From: CADEED01 sp043747875
GTDB lineage: Bacteria > Pseudomonadota > Gammaproteobacteria > Steroidobacterales > Steroidobacteraceae
Direction of reading: 5' to 3'
Length of the DNA stretch: 11,943 bases
NCBI GenBank assembly: GCA_043747875.1
Contig: JAYTOI010000121.1
Span: 1 to 11,943 of the forward strand
Shown here: in pieces, positions 1-10,282 of the stretch
How positions within the stretch are numbered: the first letter of the stretch is position 1
Layout: every line of letters begins with the position of its first letter
Program-made: the position numbers and the translations under genes
The notes under the pieces: model-generated
The model's database searches: none
Told to the model about the DNA's origin: nothing
What the model saw: the letters and a program-made list of their open reading frames with translations, nothing else

Positions 1-303
1 GCCTTCGACCGCGTTGACCTCGACGCCTGGGCTGACGAATATAAGAGCCGCAACGGGCGTCCCGCGGCTGCTAGGAGCAACCCATGGGACAAAAGAGAAC
101 GCCCGGCCTCATCAAACGTGGTGGGGTCTGGCATGTCGATAAGTGGATCAAGGGACACGGACGACTTTGCGAAAGCACTGGCACAAGCGATCTCGACGAA
201 GCGGCGCACCTGCTCAACCGCAGGCTTGCGCAACTGCGGGAAGAACGCGTGTTCGGGCGACGCAGAGACCATTCGTTCCGGCAAGCGGCAACGAAGTACC
301 TGA
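1..303 (+). CDS. C-terminal part of a small integrase-associated protein (excisionase/AlpA-like regulator?), 5' end outside window
   Basis: An open frame runs from the window edge to a TGA at 301-303 with no internal stop, giving 100 visible residues. It begins AFDRVDLDAWADEYKSRNGR and later has a WDKRERP stretch and a DDFAKALAQAI helix. From memory, this pattern (a short wHTH-type domain ending in a DLDAW...YKSRNGRP element, followed by a loosely conserved tail) belongs to small proteins encoded just before phage or island integrases of the kind found downstream here, often annotated as excisionase-like or AlpA-family DNA-binding proteins. The DNA-binding part would lie left of the window. 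The last 220 bases overlap the integrase gene in a different frame. The open frame and the overlap are seen directly; the family is recognised only from the tail, so the function is an inference. Confidence 0.62.
   Translation, partial: AFDRVDLDAWADEYKSRNGRPAAARSNPWDKRERPASSNVVGSGMSISGSRDTDDFAKALAQAISTKRRTCSTAGLRNCGKNACSGDAETIRSGKRQRST
73..77 (+). promoter_or_regulatory. Ribosome binding site of the integrase gene
   Basis: AGGAG lies six bases before the ATG at 84. It fixes the integrase start inside the still-open reading frame of the upstream gene, so the long overlap between the two genes is not an artefact of choosing too early a start. Confidence 0.8.
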
Positions 304-1286
304 ACGAACACACGCACAAGCGCAGCCTCGAACGCGATGCACGCTCTCTCAAGAGCCTGGATCGCGTGATCGGGGATCTGCCGCTCGCGCGTGTGCATCA
401 GGATTCGCTGCGTCCGCACCTGTCGAAACGGCTAGCCGAGGGAATCAGCGCCGGCACGCTCAACCGCGACCTTGCGGTGGTGCGCAGGATTCTGATTCTC
501 GCGGCGCGCGCATGGCGGGACGATCAGGGAATGACATGGCTGGAAACGGCTCCGCTCATTCGTCTTCTGCCAAACGACAGCGCTCGACGGCCGTATCCAC
601 TGACGCGCGAAGAGCAGCAGCTTCTGTTCTCAGAACTCGCAGGTCACCTGGCGCGCATGGCGCTGTTCAAGGTGAACACGGGGACGCGGGAACAGGAAGT
701 CGTGCAGCTTCGCTGGGAATGGGAGATCTCGATTCCCGATCTAGAGACGAGCGTGTTCGTGATTCCTTGCGCACAGGTGAAGAACAAGACCGACCGTGTC
801 GTCGTGCTCAACGATGTCGCGAAATCGGTGATCGACTCTGTGCGGGGCGAGCACTCCGAGTTCGTGTTCACGCGCGCGGGCAATCCGCTCACGGGCATGA
901 ACAACTCGGGATGGAAAGCTGCGAGACGACGTGCAGCCGCGCGATGCGAAGAAACTCTGAAGGCACCTTGCCCGAACGGGTTTCGGCGTATTCGCGTTCA
1001 CGACCTGAAGCACACGTTCGGCCGGCGCCTTCGAGCGGCGTGCGTGAGCTTCGAAGACCGGCAGGATTTGCTCGGGCACAAGTCCGCGCGGATCACCACG
1101 CACTACTCCGCAGCCGAAATCACGACGCTGATCGAGGCCGCGAACAAGGTGTGCCAGGAACCGTCCCGCAAAAGTCCCGCACTACTCATGCTGAGAAGTG
1201 CAGAGACACACGCAAGTGCCGGAAAAATTGGTGGAAAGGGAGGGAATCGAACCCTCGACCCCGGCATTATGAGTGCCGTGCTCTAA
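84..1286 (+). CDS. Tyrosine recombinase (site-specific integrase) of a tRNA-Met-integrated island
   Basis: This 400-residue protein should integrate and excise the mobile element lying to the left. The N-terminal arm/core-binding region covers about 1-170 and the catalytic domain about 175-350. Visible active-site residues are Arg202 (NTGTREQE), Lys233 or Lys235 in the VKNKTD hairpin, His306, His332 (LLGHK) and the nucleophile Tyr341 (THYSAAE). The usual second arginine of the HxxR box is Lys309 (HDLKHTFGRRL); I recall this box as typical of a proteobacterial phage-integrase subgroup, so it is probably not inactivating. The conserved domain ends near residue 357; the final 43 residues are an unusual tail, and the last 19 or so (ending GGNRTLDPGIMSAVL) are read from the antisense of the tRNA-Met gene. 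The start has a strong AGGAG site. Sampled GC (60% in 241-300) is lower than in the chromosomal genes to the right (72% in 2521-2580), in line with acquisition. Confidence 0.93.
   Translation: MGQKRTPGLIKRGGVWHVDKWIKGHGRLCESTGTSDLDEAAHLLNRRLAQLREERVFGRRRDHSFRQAATKYLNEHTHKRSLERDARSLKSLDRVIGDLPLARVHQDSLRPHLSKRLAEGISAGTLNRDLAVVRRILILAARAWRDDQGMTWLETAPLIRLLPNDSARRPYPLTREEQQLLFSELAGHLARMALFKVNTGTREQEVVQLRWEWEISIPDLETSVFVIPCAQVKNKTDRVVVLNDVAKSVIDSVRGEHSEFVFTRAGNPLTGMNNSGWKAARRRAAARCEETLKAPCPNGFRRIRVHDLKHTFGRRLRAACVSFEDRQDLLGHKSARITTHYSAAEITTLIEAANKVCQEPSRKSPALLMLRSAETHASAGKIGGKGGNRTLDPGIMSAVL
1229..1256. other. Probable attachment site (att) of the island in the tRNA 3' end
   Basis: The integrase gene abuts and enters the 3' half of the tRNA gene, the classic arrangement in which the recombination core is the T arm through the CCA end. 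The island side is to the left of 1229 because the tRNA body and its promoter lie to the right. The matching second copy should be at the far end of the island, outside this window, so the exact core cannot be delimited here. Confidence 0.6.
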
Positions 1287-1305
1287 CCAGCTGAGCTACC
1301 TTTCC
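1229..1305 (-). tRNA. tRNA-Met (anticodon CAT, elongator type)
   Basis: Read on the minus strand from 1305, all cloverleaf parts are present: acceptor GGAAAGG pairing with CCTTTCC, D stem GCTC/GAGC, anticodon stem CGGCA/TGCCG around loop CTCATAA (anticodon at 1271-1269), T stem GAGGG/CCCTC with loop TTCGATT, discriminator A and an encoded CCA at 1231-1229. The pattern GTAGCTCAG.TGGTTAGAGCAC...CACTCATAATG..GGGGTC is what I remember for elongator tRNA-Met. The initiator would have a mismatched first pair, which is absent here. An Ile tRNA with lysidine-modified CAT is a weaker alternative. The gene remains intact although the integrase gene overlaps it from the other strand. Confidence 0.95.
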
Positions 1306-1350
1306 ACGCCCCTGAACACGGGGAAGAATCGTCCAAATCGAAGGGCGGCG

Positions 1351-1379
1351 ATTCTCGCGGCGCGTCACGCGCGTGTCAA
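1351..1379 (-). promoter_or_regulatory. Sigma70 promoter of the tRNA-Met gene
   Basis: On the minus strand a perfect -35 TTGACA (1379-1374) and a -10 GAGAAT (1356-1351, four of six consensus positions) are separated by exactly 17 bases. Transcription would start near 1344, about 40 bases before the mature tRNA 5' end at 1305. No protein gene is seen between 1306 and the kinase start. The gap also holds a 13-bp palindrome (1399-1411) and a small hairpin (1435-1450). Confidence 0.72.
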
Positions 1380-1398
1380 GGCAATCCTAGCCCAATCA

Positions 1399-1411
1399 AT
1401 AGCTTAGCTAT
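1399..1411. repeat. Perfect 6+1+6 palindrome upstream of the tRNA promoter
   Basis: ATAGCT-T-AGCTAT lies about 20 bases upstream of the tRNA -35 box and in the AT-richest part of the gap between the divergent tRNA and kinase genes. It could be a small operator or an activator site, but length alone does not exclude chance. Confidence 0.3.
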
Positions 1412-1576
1412 GCGGTCATTCCGTCCCGCGCCCCCGCCGTGTCAACGGCGCGCAAAATCAATCGCGAACGCTGGGATGCAGCTCTCAATTCGGTATCCCT
1501 CAATCAAGTGTGAACTGAATCAAGCCGATACGCCTCAATGGGGCGCTTCGGTCGGCGCCAGGACTTCTACTCGCCC

Positions 1577-4395
<2,819 letters not shown>

Positions 4396-4396
<1 letters not shown>

Positions 4397-6585
4397 TGGC
4401 ATTTCCGGGCGGCGGCACTCCCATTCACGTCCTGATCGTCGATGACGATGCCGGTTCGCGCCTGCTCATGCGGCGCGCGCTCGAGCGCGCGGGATTCCTG
4501 GTCTCGGAGGCCGCGGACGGCACCGCCGCCGTTGCCGCGGTCGAAACCGGCGAATGCAACGCGGTGCTCATGGACGTCGAGATGCCGCAGATGAACGGTT
4601 ATGACGCCTGCAAGGCCATCCGCGCGCGGCCAGGCGGCGCGCACCTGCCCATCATGATGGTCACGGGGCGCGACGACGTGGCGTCGATCAACCAGTCCTA
4701 TCAAGTCGGCGCGACGGACTTCCTGGCGAAGCCGATCAACTGGAACTTGTTAGGCCACCGTGTACAGTACCTGGTGCGCGGCGGCCGGCTCGTGCAGGAG
4801 CTCGAAGAAAGCGAGGGCCGCCAGCGCGCGATGCTCGACGCCCTGCCCGACTTGCTGCTCGTCATCGACCTGTACGATCGCATCGTCGACCGCCTCGGGG
4901 CCGCCGACAATCACCCCTTCCTCGCCGGCGGCATGAAGGCCGAGCAGGCCATCGCCGAGCTGGTCTCGGGCGACGCCGCGCGTGCGATCACGCACGCGCT
5001 CGACGACTGCCGCGTCCGCAACGAGCGCACCGAGGTGGAATTCGAATGCCTGCGTGACGGCGTCGAGCGGCGCTTCGAGACGCGCATCGTGCCGTACGAC
5101 AAGGGCCGCCTGCTGCTGGTGTTGCGCGACGTCACCGAGCGGCATCGCGCGGCCAACCGCATCCGCGAGCTGGCGTTCTTCGATCCGCTGACGCAGTTGC
5201 CGAACCGGCAATACCTCATGCAGCTCATCGAGGAAGCGCGCCGCGAAGCCACGACCACGGGGGAGCGGTTCGCGGTGGTGCGCGTCAACATCGACAACTT
5301 CAAACGCATCAATGACAGCATCGGCCACGGCGCCGGCGACGCGTTGCTGCAGGCCGTGGCCTCGCGCCTGGGCACCTTCCTCAAACTGGAACGCGACGGC
5401 GCGGTGACCATGCCGCTGGCGCGGCTCGCGGGCGATGAGTTCGCGGTCGCGATCCGCCACCTGCAGTCCGATGCAGACGTGCAGAACGCCATCACGAACA
5501 TCACGGCCGCATTCGCCTCGCCCTATCTGATCCGTCACCGCGACTTCTTCGTGACGTCCACGATCGGTATCGCGATCTTCCCCGACCACGGTAGCTTCGC
5601 GGACGAATTGCTGCGCACCGCGGGCCTGGCGTTGCACGAGGCGCGCACGGCGGGCGGCAACCGCGGCATCATCTACAGCGAGCACATGCGCGCGCGCTCG
5701 ATCGCACGACTCGAGCTGGAGACGGAGCTGCGCCGCGCGCTCGACGCCGACGAGCTGTTCCTGGTCTATCAACCGCAGATCGAGGTGGCCACGGGCCGCA
5801 TCGCGTCGGTGGAAGCCCTGGTGCGCTGGCGGCATCCGACGCGCGGCATCGTGCCCCCGGACGAGTTCATCCCGATCGCGGAAGAGTCGGGGTTGATAGT
5901 GCCGCTCTCCGACCTGGTGATGCGCCAGGCCCTCAAGCAGATTTCTGACTGGTGGCAAGCCGGCTGCCGCGATCTGCGCGTGGCCGTGAACGTGTCGGGG
6001 GCGCAGTTCGAAGCGCCGGGGTTCCCGGATTGGGTGTTCGCGCATCTCGACGAGGCCGGCCTGCCCGGCGCGTGCCTCGAACTCGAAATCACCGAAAGCC
6101 TGCTGATGGCGGACGAGGCCGCTGCGGCTCTCGCCGTGCGCGCGGTGCGCGAGCTCGGCGTGCACGTCGCGATCGACGACTTCGGCACCGGCTATTCGTC
6201 GCTGGCCTATCTGAAGCACTTTCCCATCGAGGCGCTGAAGATCGACCGTTCGTTCGTGGCGGATCTCGGCCGCGATTCGAACGACGCCGCAATCTGCGCC
6301 GCCATCATTGCGATGGGCCGGCAGTTGGGCCTCAAGATCGTGGCCGAAGGCGTCGAAACGAAGGAGCAGTTGCAGTTCCTCGCGACGCACGGCTGCACGC
6401 TCGCGCAGGGCTTCTATATCGCGAGACCCGTCTCGGCGCCGGAGATGACGAAACTGCTGCGCATCGGCGAAGCCGATGCCTCGCCCTCGCCGATCATCAC
6501 GGTGTCCGCGAAGAAAAGTGTCGACGTGCCGCTCGCCGACTACGAAGCGGACATGCTGCTCAAGGTGGCCAAGCAGACGCGCTAG
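4396..6585 (+). CDS. Response regulator with REC-PAS-GGDEF-EAL domains (cyclic di-GMP turnover)
   Basis: This 729-residue cytoplasmic protein probably converts the upstream kinase's phosphate signal into a change in cyclic di-GMP. The start at 4396 shares its A with the kinase stop (TGATG) and has AAGG seven bases before it; the frame is open further upstream, but that part is only a shadow of the kinase gene. Domains: receiver ~8-125 (Asp16-18, phospho-acceptor Asp60, Thr90, Lys112), PAS ~140-248, GGDEF ~258-425 (FDPLTQLPNR; the signature is AGDEF at 345-349), and EAL ~440-690. The EAL half keeps EAL (Glu473), Asn532, DDFGTGYSS (Asp594/595), Lys615, EGVET (651) and QGF (671), so phosphodiesterase activity is expected. 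No RxxD inhibitory site lies five residues before AGDEF. Cyclase activity is uncertain: AGDEF variants can be active, or may act only as GTP sensors. Confidence 0.93.
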
Positions 6586-6760
6586 GATGCGTGCTGGCTC
6601 ATTGGCCTCCGCGATTTCTACAGTCGCAATCGCGCCTGCCGGCCCTTGGAGAAACCCGAGTCTATCCACTTTCGAATTCTCCTGAAGTGTCGCGCACTCC
6701 TCTGACACGCGCACGCATGTTCCGCGATTGGTTCATGCGCCGGAATTTGCTCTCCAACTG

Positions 6761-6780
6761 ACGCACACTAGTTTGTGCGT
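6761..6780 (+). promoter_or_regulatory. Perfect inverted repeat just upstream of the exported propeller gene
   Basis: ACGCACA and TGTGCGT are perfect 7-bp arms around CTAGTT, ending six bases before the AGGAAAG ribosome site at 6787-6793 of the gene at 6798. No run of T follows, so it is a poor terminator for the signalling operon. An operator or a 5'-UTR hairpin is more likely. I see no convincing promoter in the 212-base gap 6586-6797. Confidence 0.45.
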
Positions 6781-6797
6781 TCATTCAGGAAAGCGAC

Positions 6798-8408
6798 ATG
6801 AAACTCTTCTATTTCTGCCTCGTCGCGATGGCGGCGGCGGCGTCTGCCCTTGCCCAGACCACGGCGCCGGCTACCCCGAGCCTCACGGTAGGCGCGGAGG
6901 TCAAGGGATTGCGATTCGACTGGGAACCCGTCGCAGGCGCGAGCTGGTACCAACTCGAGTACAAATCTCACAAGAACGCCGAGTTCGCCCAGCAGGGTTT
7001 CGATTTCGATGCGTCGATCACGACGACGCATTTCCGTTTTCCATTGCATCTATATTTCTGGACCGATGCGCGTTATCGCCTCGCGGCCTGCAACAGCGTG
7101 GGCTGCACGCGCTCAGAGGAAGTCTCCGTGTCATCGCTGCGCCGATTCGCGGTCGGCTACTTCAAAGCGGCGCAGACGCGGCCCGGACTGCGGTTCGGCG
7201 CGGATACGGACATTTCAGCCGGCGCGCTGGATCTGGTGAGCGCGGCGCCGGCTGACCTCATTTCCTCCAGCGCCGGCGGGCGTCCGGGCGGTGCGCTCTA
7301 TGTATTCCGGCGCTTCGCCGGAGTCTGGAAGCAGCGTGTCCGGCTCGAGCCGACGATCCCGCCATTCATCGACGGCAGCAACGTGATGAAAGTGGCCATG
7401 AGCGGCGATGGCAACACCGTCGCGCTCGGCATGCCGAACTATTTGCACTCGGAGTCTGACGCACAAAGCGGTGAAGTGTTCGTGTTCCACGGAAACGGCT
7501 CGAGGTGGGTGCGCACGCGAATCCCGCCCGCGTCGCGTAGCCAGTTCGGTAGATGGGTGGGACTCAGTGACGCCGGCGATACGCTGGCGGTTGCGTACGG
7601 AGTCTCTTCGAATCCGTCTCTGCCGCCCAAGGTTGCAATCTACAAACTCGTGAACGGCGCCTGGCAGCAGGTGCGTGACATCGCGAGCGCACCCGGCCAC
7701 ACGGATGTCTGCGTCCAGGGTGTGCTCAGCGGCGATGGCTCCACGGTCGCGGAGTCCTGCCATGAGGGCGCGATCGGAACCACTCCCGCGCGCTTCTACG
7801 TACGCACGCATTCGGGACCCAACTGGAACACGCGCGCGGACCTGCCGTTGGTAATGTCCGTCAGCAGCGCGTTCGGGTTCGGTCATGGCGGCATCGCCAT
7901 CGACGGCACCGGCAATACCGTCGCGGCACAATTCTTCGCGGCGGGCGACGGTCCGTCGGAAGTCCACGTGTTCGAGCGAGCAGACGGCGTATACGAGAAG
8001 GAGGCCGTGCTGGCACCAGGTGCGTGGCGGTCCCCTGCCCAGCGCCATTTCTTCGGCCAGAGCATCGCGCTGAGCGGCAACGGGATAGTCCTGGCGGTTG
8101 GGGATCCGTATGACAACGGAACCGGGAATGGACCGCGCGCGGCGCCGTTGCTTGCCGGCCAGACGCGCACCGGCGCCGTGTACGTCTACCGGTACAAGAA
8201 CGATTGGTGGGATCTATACAACATGGTGAAGCCTAACTACTATCCGGATAATGCCCCCTTCCTCAACTTCGGAAACGACGTGGAATTCAGCGCCAACGGC
8301 GTTTCACTGCTCGTGGGCGAGAGCGGTGAAAGCAGCAATGCCGTGGGTGTTTCCGGAAGCTGGCACAACCTCAGTGCCCCTGGCTCCGGAGCGGTCTGGC
8401 TGTATTGA
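6798..8408 (+). CDS. Exported FG-GAP-type beta-propeller protein with an N-terminal fibronectin-like domain
   Basis: The 536-residue product has a signal peptide (MKLFYFCLVAMAAAASALAQ, cleavage after ~20), so it should be periplasmic, surface-bound or secreted. Residues ~27-115 (LRFDWEPVAGASWYQLEYKS ... YRLAACNSVGC) resemble a fibronectin type III domain. From ~130 on, a hydrophobic-S-x-D/N-G-x-T-V-A-x-G core recurs at about 199, 254, 308, 366, 423 and 495, with a weaker first copy near 139 (SAGALDLVSAAP). This gives seven units spaced about 54-72 residues apart, each followed by a V-x-V-[FY] strand, as in FG-GAP/integrin-alpha-like propellers. Cys97/103 and Cys305/321 may form disulfides. 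A good AGGAAAG site precedes the ATG. The gene stands alone between a 212-base gap and a hairpin; substrate and role are unknown. Adhesion or ligand binding is the usual guess for such folds and is not shown here. Confidence 0.85.
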   Translation: MKLFYFCLVAMAAAASALAQTTAPATPSLTVGAEVKGLRFDWEPVAGASWYQLEYKSHKNAEFAQQGFDFDASITTTHFRFPLHLYFWTDARYRLAACNSVGCTRSEEVSVSSLRRFAVGYFKAAQTRPGLRFGADTDISAGALDLVSAAPADLISSSAGGRPGGALYVFRRFAGVWKQRVRLEPTIPPFIDGSNVMKVAMSGDGNTVALGMPNYLHSESDAQSGEVFVFHGNGSRWVRTRIPPASRSQFGRWVGLSDAGDTLAVAYGVSSNPSLPPKVAIYKLVNGAWQQVRDIASAPGHTDVCVQGVLSGDGSTVAESCHEGAIGTTPARFYVRTHSGPNWNTRADLPLVMSVSSAFGFGHGGIAIDGTGNTVAAQFFAAGDGPSEVHVFERADGVYEKEAVLAPGAWRSPAQRHFFGQSIALSGNGIVLAVGDPYDNGTGNGPRAAPLLAGQTRTGAVYVYRYKNDWWDLYNMVKPNYYPDNAPFLNFGNDVEFSANGVSLLVGESGESSNAVGVSGSWHNLSAPGSGAVWLY

Positions 8409-8417
8409 CGGATTCGA

Positions 8418-8445
8418 GCGTGCCGCCGGATGGCCGGCGGCACGC
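8418..8445. terminator. Perfect 12-bp hairpin between convergent genes (probable bidirectional terminator)
   Basis: GCGTGCCGCCGG, loop ATGG, then its exact complement, placed nine bases after the propeller gene stop and before the end of the minus-strand hydrolase pseudogene. The stem is very stable, but no T run follows on either strand, so it may act as a Rho-assisted end or a 3' stabilising hairpin rather than a classical intrinsic terminator. Confidence 0.6.
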
Positions 8446-8520
8446 GCTGGACTGGCGATGCGGCCACGCAGGCATTTCCGGACAGGAGTCTGTCCATCCA
8501 GAGGCGGACCGCCCTCTTCT

Positions 8521-9171
8521 CTACAGCATCTCCTCGATGCGCGCCAGTAGATAGTCCAGGAACGGGTTCCACGTCGCGCGCATCAGGGTCTCGTTGCTGA
8601 CCACCAGCGCGCCACGCTCGCCGCGCACGGCCACGGTGCCAGATGCACGCCGAAATCCTGCGCCGGATCGGGCGCGCCACCGTACAGACCATCGGTCGCC
8701 GGAAACGGGAGCGCGACGTACGACAGCGAATACATGTCGGCTGGAAAGCGCTGCTCGAGCATCTGCGTCGTGGCAACCGTGCCTGCGGCGGCCACGGTGC
8801 GCGCTTCCTCGATTCCAGTTCGTCGCGAAGCCGGGCGCGTACAGGGGGCCGTCCGCGAAGAAGCGGTTGGCCGCGACGCGCGCGTCCGGCGGTAGTTTGT
8901 CGGTCACGCGCCGGCGCACCTCTTCGAACGCCGCCTCTTCGGCTTTCAGCCACGCGGTCCAGTCGGCGGCGTCGATGGCATCCGCATCCAGCTCCTGCGG
9001 CACTTCGGTGTGCCAGAGCTCGAGGGGCGGCCCGCGCCACGCGTCCCAGGCGCGCACCAGCAGGATGGTGACGAGCACGAGGCCGAGTGCGAATGCGATT
9101 CGCGTCAGCCAGTCTCGAACGCGGGTCAGCACAGGTCCGGCACTTTTGCCGTGTTTGGGGCCACTCCCCAT
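8521..9171 (-). pseudogene. Decayed alpha/beta-hydrolase-like gene: internal deletion plus frameshift
   Basis: The ATG at 9171-9169 follows the ychF stop by four bases. The first frame encodes a membrane anchor (IAFALGLVLVTILLV) and then LWHTEVPQELDADAIDAADW ... FADGPLYAPGFATNWNR, which I recognise as the N-terminal part of a membrane-anchored alpha/beta hydrolase common next to such loci. Near 8800-8815 homology-like sequence jumps to another frame (VATTQMLEQRFPADMYSLSY ... LYGGAPDPAQDFGVHL). Near 8635-8645 it returns to the first frame (GTVAVRGERGALVVSNETLM ... FLDYLLARIEEML, stop at 8521). The second jump fits loss of one G (CTGGGC to CTGGC). The whole hydrolase core, including any GxSxG serine motif, is missing, so the product cannot be catalytic. 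A sequencing or assembly error could explain the single-base shift but not the missing core. Family assignment is from memory. Confidence 0.7.
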
Positions 9172-9175
9172 TTCC

Positions 9176-10270
9176 TCAGACGTTGAAGCGGAAGTGCATG
9201 ACATCGCCTTCCTTGACGAGGTATTCCTTGCCTTCCAGGCGCAGCTTGCCGACGTCTTTGGCGCCCGCCTCGCCCTTGTACTTGATGAAATCTTCGTAGG
9301 CGATGACTTCAGCGCGGATGAAGCCGCGCTCGAAATCTGTGTGGATGACGCCCGCCGCCTGCGGCGCGGTGGAACCGCCACGCACCGTCCAGGCCCGCAC
9401 TTCCTTCACGCCGGCCGTGAAATAGGTCTGCAGGCCTAACAAGTCGTAACCCGCGCGGATCACGCGATTGAGCCCGGGCTCCGCGAGCCCGAGGTCCCTG
9501 AGGAAATCCGCGCGATCCTTTTCTTCGAGCTGGCTGATCTCCGCTTCGATGGCGGCGCAGACGGCGACCACCACGGCGCCTTCGGTCTTCGCGCGCGTGG
9601 TCACCGCGTCCAGGTGGGCGTTGTTGGAGAACCCGTCTTCCTTCACGTTCGCCACGTACATGACGGGCTTGGCAGTGAGCAGGTGCAGCTCCTGGCTGTC
9701 GGCCTTCTCTTCCCTGGTGAGCCCCATCGAACGCACCGGCTTGCCGTCGTCGAGATGCTTTTGCATGCGCTCGAACAGGTCCCTCTTGCGCGCGGCATCC
9801 TTGTCGCCGCCGCTCTTGGCGGCCTTCGCGTTTCTATCTACCGCCTTCTCCACCGACTGCAGGTCGGTCAGCGCCAGTTCGGTATCGATGATGTCGATGT
9901 CGGACAGCGGATTCACGCGCCCCGACACGTGCACGATGTCCGCGTCCTCGAAGCAGCGCACGACGTGCGCGATGGCGTCCGTCTCGCGGATGTGCGACAG
10001 GAATTTGTTGCCGAGCCCCTCGCCCTGCGACGCGCCGGCCACCAGGCCCGCGATGTCGACGAACTCGACCGTGGTGGGGACCACCTTCTCTGGCTCGACG
10101 ATCCCGGACAGCGCGTCGAGCCGCGGGTCGGGCACGGGCACGATGCCGACGTTTGGGTCGATGGTGCAGAACGGGTAGTTCTCCGCCGCGATCTGCGCGC
10201 GCGTCAGCGCATTGAACAGCGTCGACTTGCCGACGTTCGGGAGACCGACGATTCCGCACTTGATGCCCAT
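9176..10270 (-). CDS. ychF: Redox-regulated ATPase YchF (OLA1/Obg-family P-loop protein)
   Basis: The 364-residue length matches the family (about 363). YchF binds ribosomes and hydrolyses ATP in preference to GTP. Visible motifs: P loop GLPNVGKS at 9-16, VDIAGL at 71-76 (G3), and NVKE at 208-211 in place of NKxD, the change that explains ATP preference. A helical insertion lies at about 130-195, and a C-terminal TGS domain at about 280-364 ends HFRFNV as usual. It starts 12 bases after the pth stop with AGGT just upstream, so pth and ychF are co-transcribed. A hydrolase pseudogene follows four bases after its stop. Confidence 0.96.
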   Translation of the reverse strand: MGIKCGIVGLPNVGKSTLFNALTRAQIAAENYPFCTIDPNVGIVPVPDPRLDALSGIVEPEKVVPTTVEFVDIAGLVAGASQGEGLGNKFLSHIRETDAIAHVVRCFEDADIVHVSGRVNPLSDIDIIDTELALTDLQSVEKAVDRNAKAAKSGGDKDAARKRDLFERMQKHLDDGKPVRSMGLTREEKADSQELHLLTAKPVMYVANVKEDGFSNNAHLDAVTTRAKTEGAVVVAVCAAIEAEISQLEEKDRADFLRDLGLAEPGLNRVIRAGYDLLGLQTYFTAGVKEVRAWTVRGGSTAPQAAGVIHTDFERGFIRAEVIAYEDFIKYKGEAGAKDVGKLRLEGKEYLVKEGDVMHFRFNV

Positions 10271-10282
10271 CTAACTACCTGC

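Noticed and set aside
143..1294. 383-residue second open frame along the integrase gene
   Set aside because: Same strand, different frame, Arg/Ala/Gly-rich with no motif, and it ends in tRNA antisense; the integrase frame has all the catalytic residues.
1..1305. Defence or other cargo genes of the island
   Set aside because: Only the integrase end of the island is in the window; cargo would lie to the left and cannot be judged.
1435..1450. Hairpin CGCCGT-GTCA-ACGGCG in the gap between tRNA and kinase
   Set aside because: Six-base GC stem without a T run in GC-rich DNA; no gene ends nearby that would need a terminator.
4750..6714. 654-residue open frame on the minus strand opposite the cyclic di-GMP gene
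   Set aside because: It is an antisense shadow of a high-GC gene whose sense strand has complete receiver, PAS, GGDEF and EAL motifs; the antisense product is Arg/His/Asp-rich with no recognisable domain.
6740..6785. Possible promoter (TTTGCT, 17 bases, TAGTTT) for the propeller gene
   Set aside because: Only three of six matches in each box, and the -10 would lie inside the inverted repeat; too weak to call.
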